NCBI RefSeq assembly: GCF_026151205.1
Contig: NC_087072.1
Span: forward strand, 22,895,603 to 22,959,602
Length of the DNA: 64,000 nt
Direction: 5' to 3'
From: Bolinopsis microptera
Lineage: Eukaryota; Ctenophora; Tentaculata; Lobata; Bolinopsidae
Shown here one piece after another: positions 1-13,700 of this stretch. How positions within the stretch are numbered: the stretch's first letter is position 1; every line of letters begins with the position of its first letter. Position numbers and translations under genes: made by a program. The notes under the pieces were generated by a model. The model saw only the letters and a list, made by a program, of their open reading frames with translations, was not told where the DNA came from and searched no databases.

Positions 1-1773
1 ACGACCTGGACCTGGAAATATTCGGGAACAAAAAAGAAAAAGAGGACATCAGATTGTCGACCTATTCCTTCGAAGTGGTGGACAGTCTCCAGAATTTCTC
101 ACCAATCACTCAGATGACGGTGGGGGAGTCACCGTTCCTCAGCGAGGAGTATAGAAGTAACAATCACCACGATCTGGAGATTGTCTCCTGCAGCGGGTAG
201 GGGCTTTGTTACTTGTTAGGGGGACCAGGGGGGCTTTGTTATCTATAATACTCGTTATCAGATAATTGTAGGCCTAGACAAGCGGCAATAATTTATCAAC
301 TTTGATCATATTTTTTTATCTACTTTTAGTTTGCAATGCTTTGGGAAATTCCTTGAAAGGTTTGCTGACAGGGTCTCCTTTAAGAATTTAGTATAGTGGA
401 CAGTGCTGCATATAATCATAATCAAGCACTCATTTCCCTGGCAGGTACGGCAAGAACGGAGCGTTGTCAATATTCCAGAACTCAATCCGACCCATGATAA
501 ACTCAACATTTGACCTGCCCACAGTGTACAACATGTGGACAATCCACACGGACCCCACTAGTAACATGCACTCTTACCTGATCCTTGCCAAGGCTGACAG
601 CACTCTCGTACTGCAAACAGGTGTGTTAACTGGTAAACTGGGAGTAGTATCCCATCTTGGAGGTGCATGATGATTGTTCATGGAGATTGGATTAAAAACT
701 ATAATTGAAATTGACTGATTTTATCCAAGGTGAGGACATTACGGAAGTGGAAGAGTCCGGGTTCTGCTCATCAGAAACTACCCTTTATGTGGGAAATATA
801 CAGGGTTACGTAGTACAAGTGTGTCCAATGTCCATCATACTGCTCCAGGATACCACCATACTACACCGACTTGAGGTATTTTGTTGTCACAACTAAAATC
901 ATCAAATTATTGTTGTCTAAATGTCTCACTCGCCGACGAAATTTTATTTTATCGAGTTTTACATACCTTATTTGGGATATCTTAATTAAAAAATTGGTAT
1001 CCAATCAGCCAATGCTGAATGGAAGCTCAAACCGTGAACATTTACAAATATTACTATACTAGTGTAAACTGTGCCTACTGCCGGGACTTCATTATCGCAG
1101 TTGAATGGCAAAAGTATAAACATTGCAAAAGTTAAAACGGTGCAAAAGTATGAACACGATCAGTCGAAACCGGCCGCATTTGAGTGTATTTAATTCTGAG
1201 CGCCCATCACGTAATAATCACGTATATAATAATAGTAATACTTGAGTGGCAATCTTGAGGTCCACTGCCAAATTACCTAATTATATAATTTGGGGCACAA
1301 AACCATCAATTAAAATCATTACCACCGGCTGATTTAAAAAACATTAATCATTTGGCTTCGTCGGAGTTTTGTCGAAACTATACCGAAAAAAACCAGTCCC
1401 ATTACTCTGACCGTTTTCTTGGTTAAGCCGTTCGGAAATTACACACGAACGAACAAATGAACGAACGAACCCACACACTTTTTGGGATTATTAGTATAGA
1501 TTAATGAAACAGCTGCTTCATGACGACTGTCAAGTTTTGTGATGAATTGGATGTGTTACTGAAGTTTACATATTAACTAATGAGGAACTGCAGATAATAG
1601 TATCCCCTCACTTCAATACTCACCCAGCTGTCAGAGACTATATCCAGTGCGTCGGTGTGCGACCCATACGGGGTTGTGATGCTCATGTCCGGTGTTGTCA
1701 AACTGCTGGGCGTCGTTACTCGAGATAAAAAACCTCAGCTGTTGCTCTCGGACACTTCTTCAACTCATGTTGT
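1..1773 (+). CDS. CPSF1: CPSF1 exon block 1 (four exons)
   Basis: These exons are 1-196, 445-620, 730-875 and 1628-1773. The first is open to the window edge, with its first complete codon at base 3. It reads into the STYSFEV and EIVSCSG blocks and splits a Gly codon at the GTAGGG donor. The second continues with GYGKNGALS and SIRP, and the third with the [11 protein letters not shown] strand. The fourth carries CDPYGVVM, matching the DPYVVIM blade motif. An acceptor for exon 4 at 1592 was considered but is out of phase; only the one after base 1627 keeps the frame. The ~750-bp intron before exon 4 contains an interspersed repeat. Confidence 0.9.
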
Positions 1774-4700
1774 GTAAGTTTTACTTTTATAATGAAATTA
1801 TTGTGTAAGTTTTATTTTTATAACGAAATTCTTGAGTAAGTTTTACTTTTATAGCGAAATTTTTGTAGGATAGTTCTATGCTTAATATTTGATGCTCGTA
1901 ACTCGGACGAAAAAGAAGTTGAATAATTAGTTGAATGTAGTAAAATGGGTTGAAATCTCAGATAGAGATAAGATGATAGTTGCCTTGATCTTTAACTCAA
2001 ATCAACAAGGGTGATATTAACAGCTGTTATGTATCTGAAATGTTCAGTCATCCGAAACTTTCTTCTGTTTTGTTATGATAATTGTTATTTCGTACGTACC
2101 ATAATATGTTACTTCGGGCCTACTTACCATATTAGCCACCAAGTTTCCTGGCTCAAATTTAAATCATTAAAGTCTGATATTTCGTTACATAACCAATATT
2201 ATATATAATATTCCGAAAATAACATATTCTGTATAGTATCATACCCTGTTGAATCAGACTCGGAGCTAACCAGTGCTAAATAGTATCATATCTAATGAAA
2301 ACCGCTACCTCTTGCTCTCTTGGCCTATCTAACAGTCGCTAAAAAATGGTTAACGGCTGAGGTCAGTCACCGTGCAGTTCTTTAACATCCGTTTTATGCG
2401 TCAGAAGTTTGTAACGATAATAAGGCATTGAGGGTGTGAAGGTTAGTGAATCTGTGCTAAGTGACCATCGAGTATCGAGTATCGTCCAACCTTGAGGTAG
2501 CCGCTCAATTCGATTTGGTAATGAATATAATATTACTGGGCACTCGGCATTTGGCGCACGTGTCTCTAGAGAACTGACCACAAGTCGATGGACTGCTGAG
2601 TTTAGTCAAATCATTTATTAAGCTCAGCCGAGCATTCGAAGTGCTAAGCGAAAATTGAGAGAGTCTAGTAATTCTCTTCATTTACCTACTGCTGCGAATC
2701 TGTATGAAATTGTAGATCTGACCATATTGCTTGATGCGTTTCCTTAATCCTAACCTATGGCACTATCTATAGTCGATTGTCATTACCCGTCACGAGAAGT
2801 TAGGACGATGTGTTCTGTGTCTGAATAGGTGTCTGAGTCATGGCCTATTGTTCATTTCACATCCAAGACAGATTCTATCTTGGTGAATATTTATTCGGCA
2901 ATGGAAGGTGTCAGTCTCCCCTTTACTTAGACCTTCCTTCTTCATCTAGGAATATCATCAAATATTTGTATCTGGCACCGGTATAATTTAGTAGCCAGCT
3001 TATTGCATGAGGGCTCAATGATCGTTCGCATATAATATATGAGACTAATTATGTAATCTATTACAGGGTCCTCGCGTATCCTACATAGTTAATAGTTCTC
3101 GTACAAACGTTTTATGTGAGACTAATAACAATCATTTCTAAGCTTTAACACGTCCCTTCCTCTGACAAGATATACGGTAACGTTATATTATATAGCTGAG
3201 TGAGCGACTGTAACTACCGTAAATTACGTTAGATTACCATGCCATTCCTTATCCTACTATGGGTACTCATGCTTGGATTTCTTCTTGTGCTGCTTTGTTG
3301 GCAGGTCTTGCTCCTCTAAATATAGTCCCTTTAGTTTATGAGAGTGCCGCGATATTGTTCTAACCAAGTAGCCCGCCTCAAATTTTATTACCCACATGTT
3401 GTTTTTAAGTTTGTTCTGTAGCTTTATGTACTGTAATGACATACTTATAGAGTCATAGGTAATAGTCAATGTACACATCAATTCATTTGTTAGCGTATTG
3501 TAATGAGCATCGAACTATTCAGTAGTTTCAAATTGTGTACGTTACAATAATGGAGTTAAATAAACCATGAGTCTTATATTACAATAAAGATGAGTCTAGT
3601 AAACACTAAACTATTACCTAGTCTTTAGAGATGATAATATAAAAGTAGCCGGGCTAGATCGTGCTATAGTCTATACTACTTAAAGTTGCCTTTGTGACGA
3701 TAATAAGGCCCATCTGTGCAGCGCACCCTGCACGTAGAGTGTTAATATAAATTATTAAAGATAATTTTGCTGTGTAGTTGCTTTGTTTTGTTGTCGTCAG
3801 AAGGAACCCAATCTGCTGCAACCACATAATGAAAGTTTTGTGATTAAATTAAGCGCTCGCACTTCTGATTGCTGAAACTCTAACAGTGCAAGTTAACAGG
3901 ACTTGTTATTATTGTAAGCTGTATGGAATATATGAGACGATAGTTCAAGGAAGTTTGCTCATTGTGATCCTATATTGATCCGATATTGCTCAAACTCCGC
4001 ATGTATTACGATTTATCGGTGCTATGGGCATTGCAATTCAAATTGATTGGGCGGGCTTTCAATCTAAGAGCGGAAAATTAATGAAATGACAATTTAGTGC
4101 TATGTGGTTGCAATACGATCACAACAAGCGCAATGTGGTGCCAGCCGCATCGTCATTTTTCATTTTCATTATATTGTTTGTTGACATGAGCAGGACATAG
4201 ATTTGCTATTTTTCATTTCATTATGAGCATAGAATGACTGCAAAATGATCCCAAAATACTTTTCACTGAGTATTAGTATTAGCACTGTAAGTTGCCGCGC
4301 CGGGAAGATATGCAACTTTCCGGCTTGATGGCAGAGTTGACATTGATCCCTGAGTGTATGAATCGAAGTAATTTCATTCAAAATGTTTCGTATGCGGCTA
4401 TGAAATTCATGTTCTTGGGATACCAACAATCCCCTTGGCATTTCATTGATTAAATTAAACTCTGTTCTGAAACGGATTCCTGTTGTTATTTGGTTATGAT
4501 TTAACTTTGATTCTTAGTACGATATGTATTTTAGGAAGATGTCTTATCGAACAGTGTCGAATCGTATTTTCTGTATCCGGAAATTCCTGGAACCTGCTTA
4601 CCGACATATGATCTTAGATTGTCATTTGTCATGTGTCTTTTTAGGTTTATATATTTTGTTTTCATACATAATAGAATCTAGAAATATCCAGATCCACAAC

Positions 4701-7700
4701 AGAAAGCTGTGATATTCCGTCTCGTGTAACAATGTTAGTATGTTATGCTGTTCATTTTTTCCGTGTTAAATCAGTGATTAAGTATTTAGTTGCCACAGTG
4801 ATATTGCCAATCGTTAATAAGTGAACTTCATTTTAGAATAAATACCTGTACCTTTCCACTACATTGTCATTTCAAAAGAGTTTAAATGTTTTATAGTTTG
4901 TTGAGATTTGAAATTTGTGACACCTTATTGTGGTGCAACCTTGTTATTGGCATCTGCTGCACTTCATAAGTCGGTGATCATTTCTCAACTCGAATTAGGA
5001 ATAATTACTTGATCTAGGTACGCTAATAGTTATGTAATCTACGCTGATATTTTCTTTCAGCGGTTCCCTTTTGAGAGCTCGAGCTGTTGTAGTAATGATG
5101 ACATATCTCTGTACAACGGTATGTAGGTGCCTGGTGCAACCTTCATAAATGAGAAGATTTATAGAGTTAACAGTTGGTTTGCGGTATACTTGAGTGTATA
5201 TTATAGAATCCTTTGGTAGCACTTATTTCTTGAATTTTGACATATGGGCGAAAGTTTGTTTGTAATTTGTCTTTTGTCTAAGAATAAATTTAAACATGAT
5301 AAAATAAATACGGAATGACGGATTATTTCGAAATTCATAACATTGTTTTAGCGGGCCACCTGATCTCACCAGCGTCACGTGCATATATTGCAAAATAGCA
5401 CCGACTTTAGACTTTAGAGGACTATCTTAGCTTTATTACAATATGTACATACTTCAAAGGTATTTCTAATTGTGTGTTTTATTTCCAGATTTAACTAGAT
5501 TTCACATTAATTATGTATAAACTCGTTTGAGAGTTTAAGGTAACCTGTAGTTCCGCTTTTTATCAGATGTGATGTATTTCATTAAAATAATCTAGCTTAG
5601 GTCTATAGAGTTCGGAAAGGATTTAATGGGCCACGTGACATAAATTAGCCATTGAACTTGCTGTGTCCAAATTGCACCAATACTTAACCGTGGGATATTG
5701 CATGGTAGTCTCTTGAATTATCATTTATCATACTTGAAGGGGCCCGTGATGTTGAGTTCTGTCTCACTAGCTAGGCATGATCATGATTATTAATTTGCCA
5801 TAAATCATAGGCAACGTTGCCTCTCAATGTCAATTAAATATCTTGGGGGTCTATTGTATGTAGGCGTATCCCATAATTTACCATCACAATAAACGTTGCA
5901 CAGCCTAATCTTCACCCGTCATTATTCATCACGTAATGAAATGTTGTCAAAAGACGTGGCCCCTTGTGGTGGTCACATGAACACTACTCAGTACCCACTG
6001 ATCCCACTCATAACTCACTGTACATTCCTCCACGATACAATCGTGATGCGTCTCGGTCTATGCTGAAATACTGGCATTAGTCTCAGTTTAGATAGTTGAT
6101 AAGGACTAACTATTGCCAGCTGTAATTATGCGATAATACCTCGTTAATGACGCTGCTGATGAGCAGGATCTCTCCAGCAGATCCAGCCTAAAAACTAAAC
6201 TCGTATTTAGTGGTTATGACGATAGTGGTATTGTCAACCACGTTTATCCCTGTTCCAGGAAATGACGCACCTAGCTAGTAACTACCCCTCATGAGCACTG
6301 ACCGTATTCTCGTTGTGTCTGTACAACTCGCAAATGGTCAGTTTTTCATTTCCATGTGTTGCTCATGGGCTACTTCAAATATCGTATTTCCTTTCTTACA
6401 GTAAATGTATTATTTTGTTTAAATTATAACTATTAAATTGTCCGACTGCACTGTATTTTATAAATGGAATCATTGCTGAACTACTTATTGTGAACATTTT
6501 ATTAAAGTTTTTGAGTTAGTAACCTTTGCTGCCGGTTCGGCTAACAAGCACTTTTTATAGCAAAGAAGACCGGTTTATTAGTCCATATACCGTTCGCGAT
6601 AATTACTTTTCCAGCAACTTAAAATAACGCTGGGATGGGGATCTGATGGCGTACACTTAATAACTCGATATTCAGCTGGTGTGAAGATTGTTGGTTTCTG
6701 CTTCATGTGATTTCGGCCTGTTTTTATTTCCAGGACCTTAATGTATTTGTTATGAGATATGATAAGAAAGCACTTACCTATTTTTATTCGAGCTTTTAAA
6801 ATTTCCAGACTAATTAGATGTCCAGACACCCCAATTGTCAATTATCGGTTAACTTCAAAAGACCACATTGCTATGATATGTCGAATGATAACGTGCAGGG
6901 TCACAGTAGTTTAAATTAGTTTTTAAAGTAGCCTGTAACTAACTTTCTACTTTGTTAAGTTGATGATAGTGTTGAAACTCAAACTATTCGACCTCACATC
7001 AGTCCACAAATTTGTTTTAAACATTGTGTTTTATTTCGGTTTATCAAAAGTTAAGGCATTTTCAAGTGATTTCATCAAATTTTGAGCTTGGAGAACTTCT
7101 GTTTCCTGAATTAATCCTTATCAACCCCAGCTGTCGTCATGAACGTTGCATTTAATTTCATTGCAACATTTTCCAGTATTAGATCCAGATCCTGTACTTG
7201 AGATTTAATATTTTATTTTACCGTATTTTGTTGCTCGTCATGCTCTACCTAATCTCAGTAAGGTTATTAAGACAGTGCGGCAGACAACGGTATTAATACT
7301 ATATATTAGATTTGCTAATTACTTCTAGAATTTAATCCAAACTATAGTCAATATGTAGCTATAATGCTCGAAAAATCGGTGCACTTTTCTTATATTGCCA
7401 AAAAAAATTGCTTGTAAGATTCTTGTGAGCAATTATTAACTTTTTACGCCCGGAAATGCCAGCTTTTAAAGCTTTAGACGAATATATTGTAATATTGATA
7501 TATATTCTTTTACTTATTTTTATAGTTGTTATGTCTGTAAATCCTTGGAGCCTTTCACGTCAAGTTAATAAATACCTTTAAGGAACAAAATGCCAGTTAC
7601 CACTTCCGCTCCGATGATAGATTTCCCAACTCCTACGCCTGAAATTGGATCCCGCTCCGGAATGTTCCTCGACCCTTACGGTGTGGAACCGTCAGCAACC

Positions 7701-10700
7701 CATCATTCCAGCATGTCACCTACCACCGATGAATCACCGGAAGAGCTCGTCTTGCCAAGCCCTTTAAAAAACTGTTCTGAAGATACTTTAGCAAACATAT
7801 CAGACTCAGCAGCTAACCTAACAGATTCAATCTTATTGAACTTTAATGATACTGCAGATATCACTCTTGCGAGTATAGCATCCCTCCTTGCTTTATGCGG
7901 ACTTCTCGGAAATATCCTAGCCCTGCTTTACTTTTGGCCGAAGAGAAAGAAAGCAATCCCACCCTTTCTCTACACGATAATAAGTGCGATAGACGTATTG
8001 AAATCACCCCTGGCTTTACCAGTACTAGCAACTCTCTTCCGCTCCCGAGCTCCTGGACTATTCGAGAACTCCCTGTTCTGTGCAATGTGGCCCTTTCTCT
8101 TCTACCTGCTGGTGAGGATGTCCATGTTTGTCACGATGTTGGTGAGTGTTACTCGCACCATTGTGCTTGTCACCCCATTTCATGAGCTGAGCAGACGCGC
8201 TGTGAGCTCCTCCGTTGTGGGTTACGCAATTCTGCTAACTGGAGTTGATATTGTGTTCTTCTCGCTGGGGTGGCTGGAAACGAGTTATCGGCAGTACGAA
8301 GGATTTTGTGAGATATTTCCTCCCACTCAATCAAGCCACTACGCTTCCTATTCCTACTCCGGTATTCTGCAAATTGAGCTCCTTCTTCCAGTTCTACTGG
8401 TAATTTTCAGCTTCATAATGGGTACAATATCTATGGTAATGAAGAAAACAACCATGCCTAACGAAGATGAGAAGAAATTGAAAAGAGTGTCGATTACAAT
8501 CGCTATTTTCACTGGAGTTTTCCTTCTGTGTAATATCCCCGGGTTCCTACTCCAGATGATTTACTTGGCTTCGCAGTTTTGTGAGGGCGGGATTGAAAAA
8601 CTTTCCAACAACCCATTCCTGAAGAACTATGGACATCTGCTCACTCATTTCTTTCTTATACAGTTAAATGCAGCTCTGAACCCTTGTATTTATGTGTTAC
8701 GGATGCCAAGATATAGGCGGTGGACTAAAAAAATGATGAAGGATACAGCCAGCATTTTAAAAGCTACGGTCAGAGATTTGAAGAATAGCTCAACCAGTTC
8801 TAGTTCGACTGAATGGGGCTGATTGTATCATACCTAAGCTATAAGGTCTATTATTGTTGAAAAAAATTGATACCGGGAGAATTTTCTGAATCGTTGAATT
8901 CTGTGCAGTCACTGTTAGTCAGAAACATTGAGACTCATTCATCATTTCTGTTTTATGTATCATAATTCATAAACTACAAAAACAAAGAAAGACATTTTTT
9001 CAGAGTTTAATGAAAGAATGAGTCATTTTATTTTAAGACATTTATAAAAGCTCAGTTCAACAAATCTGAAACATTTCAGTTCAAGGATGCATGTCTGTTG
9101 AATATATATATATATATTGAAATTGCTTATTGATTATAAATATTATTGTATTATATATAAGAAAGTTAATGTTTTTAATTTAAGCATTTAGATTTTATCG
9201 TACCAAAATAACAGTATATACCAAGTTAGGAAACGATTGAACCGGGAAAACTTTACTGAACCCGAACAAACCCTTTTTTATTGCTAAACCAAACCCTGAA
9301 CCGAAATGAATGTTATAGGCTTGGTGCGGCTAATGATCAATTATCATTATCTCGGTTATTTTATGATTTATGATCAACATCTGACTGAAGCAATGGATTT
9401 TAATTAACTCCTGAACCAAGCAGAACCTATATATCAGTCGTTTCCTATACACAATTTTTTGCTGTGTTCACTTTAAACGATCAAATGTGTATTTTTGTTT
9501 TGTTTTAATATATTGTTGTCCGGTCAAAAAACTATGGTATGTTTAAATCAAAGAATATTAATCGAGTCAAAATATTTACACAGAAAAAACTCAAAAACTT
9601 ATTATTTTCTTCGTCTGCAGTTCTTATAAAATCCTAACTTTAAACCCAGTATCACCATCGACAAACATCGAAATGTCCATTTCTTACGGTAAACAGAACT
9701 AAAGTAGAACTGTTGAAAGAAAATCGCATCGTTAGATCTCCAGATATACGCTTTGGAACCACTACACTGAAAACCACCGAATTGGATATATTTTTTGTGT
9801 TTAAGGTAATATCTTAAATGTGGCACATAGAAACTCGCCCAAACTTACACAGATTACTCGTCCTATAACCACCATACTTTATGGAAAGTTTCAAGAAAAT
9901 CACACTGTAGGATCCGACATAAACTATTGTCCAAATAACCTATATTCTGAGTCGGACAGATGTCGCTGTCGGACAGATGTCGCCCAATCAGTTTCCAGAG
10001 ACCTTCCAACCCTCTTCCTCCGAGCCTTTATCTGGGACATTATCCGGGGATTTGCTATGAAGTAAATGAGGGGATTGAGGATACAATCAGCGTGATAGAG
10101 AGTCACCGTGAAGATCTGTGCGGCTTCGTAGGACATCCGGAGGTGTAGTGTAAAAAATAGGATCTGCGGTGTTACGATAAGGATCCCAGAGAAAACGATG
10201 GCAGAGGTTGTGACGAGAAGCCGGCCCACTTTAATTTTGTGTCTGTACATTGAGATAAATATCATCAAGTACATCAAAACTATGAGAAGTAGTGGTGTCA
10301 CCAACGTCATAATCGGGAGCAAAGGTCGACGATCATCGAATATACATCGACCATAATTTCTATGGTATTCTACTGCCATCGTTCCTGCTAAAAATGCTAT
10401 CGGATCGTGTATGAGGTGGGTTATCGCCATCGGTGCCCACGACAGTATGATCATCACTAGGGTAACTCTGGGGGTGATCAACTTGCTGTATTTGTGTGGG
10501 AACACCAGAGCTACAAACCAGTCGATGGTTAGTGGAAGTTTGGTGAACATTATTGAGCTCCAAACAAAATAAGCCAGAAAGACGAAAATGTAGCACCATG
10601 CGTTTACTGATCCATCTTCGTTGACGCCAACAACTTTCTTTGAGATGAAGCCCAATCCTCTTATCATAGCCACTATCCCAATCAGTGCATCATTGACAGC

Positions 10701-13700
10701 AACGTTCGTCATAAACATCTTTTTCGGTCCTGGTAGTTTTATCACGTCGAACTTGAAGCACAGTAGAAGAGCACTGCTCATGAAGAATCCGATAAAACCT
10801 ATCCCAGTCAAGCAGCTGCCGTTGACAAGAACAAACGTGCAATCTTGATAAGAACAGGTTGTGTTCTTGATGTTGAATCCCATCCTATCTTACAAGTCGA
10901 AAGACTGAAAACATGATATTATATTATCTTCTATTTGTTTTTAAATAATATATTCGAGTTCTAGTCACAATGAGAAATGTCTACACGAAAAATTATTAAG
11001 AAATTAATCTACTGTGATAATTTGATCATGAACCACTATAGTTAAATATACTATAATATAGCACTCCTGTCTGTCTATCAATAGTAGAAGTTAGAAAGAC
11101 ATCGCGAGTAGGGGTTTATACACACGATGGGTGAGATCCAGTGTTACGCCCTTCCTTGCTGGGCCGTGACTAAGGTCTACCACAGGGATGGCAGCTATAG
11201 TGTCCAATGAACCATACAAAACAAGTAGAGTTCTCAACACCATACAATGAGATTTACAGTACTATGGGGGTCAGGAAGTGGCAGCCCTCAGGTTCCACTA
11301 AATAAGGAGAAACGGGGGACTGCCTTTCAACTGTGCACTGAAGTAAGCTCATAGCTGTATGCTTTCTACCCTCAAATTACAATAGAGTAACTCGTATGGT
11401 GTAATTACGCAAACCTCCATTTACCGCGGCTTTTTCCTTTCTCCCAAACTGCGCGGTTAATCGGGGTATTACTGTAGTTGTTTGAATGAAAAGTTCCACT
11501 TAATGACCAATGACCATGTGAAAACTGCAGAAATTGTACGGAGGCTCTTAGTACTCAGTAATCAGTATGCGTATTTTCCCAGATCTTGAAATTGAAGCTC
11601 ACTTTGTTAGCTTAAACGGAAAAATAACGGAAAAACTCATGTTAAACAATACCTGGCAGTAATTGGTAATGAATGGCGTTCCTCTTGTTGCTGATATTAA
11701 ATGTAGGCGGTGTTTGGTAGTCTAGCCAGTAGACGTATGAGCTTGCGTGGTATTTAAAGCCAGCAATCTCAAAAGTCAAGGATAGAATACAAGTTGCTCG
11801 GTGAAGAACAAAAGGTCGCATTATTTTCAATTTTGTTGATCATATTATATTGGCAAAATTGGTTCCCATGGCCATGGAAATGAGACAGTGGTTTGTTGTA
11901 TCAAATATTAAATCCGCGCAGGTGTATCACTACATATACGGACGAGTCAGGCCTGTTCTCAACGGAGCCTCTTGAGGATGTTGTGGAGGCAGCACCTGAG
12001 GCCACGGTTAGCGAGACTACAGAAGCTCCCAAGGACACAGAAATGGAAGAAGAGCTGGATGAGGATGCTCTTTTGTACGGAGACTCTGATAAACTGTTTG
12101 AGGGATTCAAGAGCAAGCGGAAACCATTCTCGGAAGAGAAACCAACCAAGACCAAGGTATGTAACACCAAAACAAATATAAGTCGGCAAAGATTAAAACT
12201 TATGGGACGAAATCGATTTTTAAAAAATAACTGCGCCTTTAACCGTTTGATAAATATCGGTTTTATATTCCAGGCTACAAAACCAGAAGATAGGGGACCT
12301 CTGATGGTAGCCCAGTTTCACAACGCGACACATTGGTGTATTCTAACGCGAGATGACGGGGTCCTGGAGATACGCTCTCTTCCTTCCTGGAACCTGCACT
12401 ACTTCTGTAAAAACTTTGCTATGAGTCCCAAGGTAGGTTGTACGCAGTGTAACAATTTATAGCAACAATACAAATATGTTATATATAATTATCTTGAGCG
12501 ACATAAGGATCATGGTCGACTAACCATCAGCTGCTTTGTTAATGCTATCCAGGTTTATTTTTTATTTGGCTTTTAAATTAAAGAACAAGGCTACTCATTA
12601 TGTTTGATGAATCAAAGTCAACAATGTTGCAATTACGAAATAAAAGCGTTCGCTTGTTCACAATTTAGCATCGACAAGTTGTCACGGAATGAGCGGTTGA
12701 GATTGTAATCTATATCATATTATTATTATTAACCGCGCCTATATTTAAATGTTTTTGATTCATTTAGTTGAGGGCAAAACGATGGTAACAAGTATGTTTA
12801 TCGGCGAGAAATTGGTGATTTGCAACAGTGACTTGAAGGTTAGCTATGCCTAATAGGCCCTAATTTAAGATAACTCGCAAATAACTGCTTCTTAAAAGAC
12901 TACCAAGATTAAAGCTGCCTAAGTCCATATGCAGCTTGATAAGGTGAGTGGTGACAATTGCATTGTTGCCTAACCGCTTGTCACAAGGATTTAACACGTA
13001 AAACGTATTATGATCGTTTTAAGAGACAAAACATTGGCACAAATAAAATGTAGCATAAAAACACATAACACAGATACGAGGTTAGCCTCATTGAGCCCCT
13101 ACTAAACCGGTGTAACGTTCACAAGTTAAGTGTTTCCATGTGCTAAAATACTGAGTTAATTACAGGTACAACCTTTCTTATAGATGTGGAATGTGAATCC
13201 TGGTGGGGAAGTGTTTATTGACACGTGACCAGCCCCTCTTACAGGGGCCGGGCCAGTGAGTCAGAGAAGGGGTCATCGGGAGTCTTATTTTGGTATATCC
13301 TGCAATCGATATTAATTTATAGTCTGTAATTAATACCGACTGTTAGACGATAAATAAAACTATATAACCCCTCTGTTGCAGACGTTAGCAGACAGTGAAG
13401 ATCATCACCCGAGTGTAGGAAGTGAGGGTATACCCGGTGTTAAAGAGATATGTGTCGTTGGACTCGGATGGCAGCGTCAGAGACCATACCTTCTCACTCT
13501 CATTGATGATGACTTCTTCATCTACTCAGCTTTTCCATACAATACTTCGAGTAAGACATTTCAAAGATTTTAGTTTTGTTATTATGTTTTTAGTATATGA
13601 AACGGCTTCAACTGTCCTTTATTCCTGGCAATTTAAAATGATAATTAATATCTACTGTATTCTACGGTCTCGGACTGACGTATCAAATTATTCGCTGTTT

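Noticed and set aside
12480-13380. Possible further exon between CPSF1 exons 12274-12432 and 13382-13550
   Set aside because: The two exons already join in phase and the product aligns without a gap at this point.
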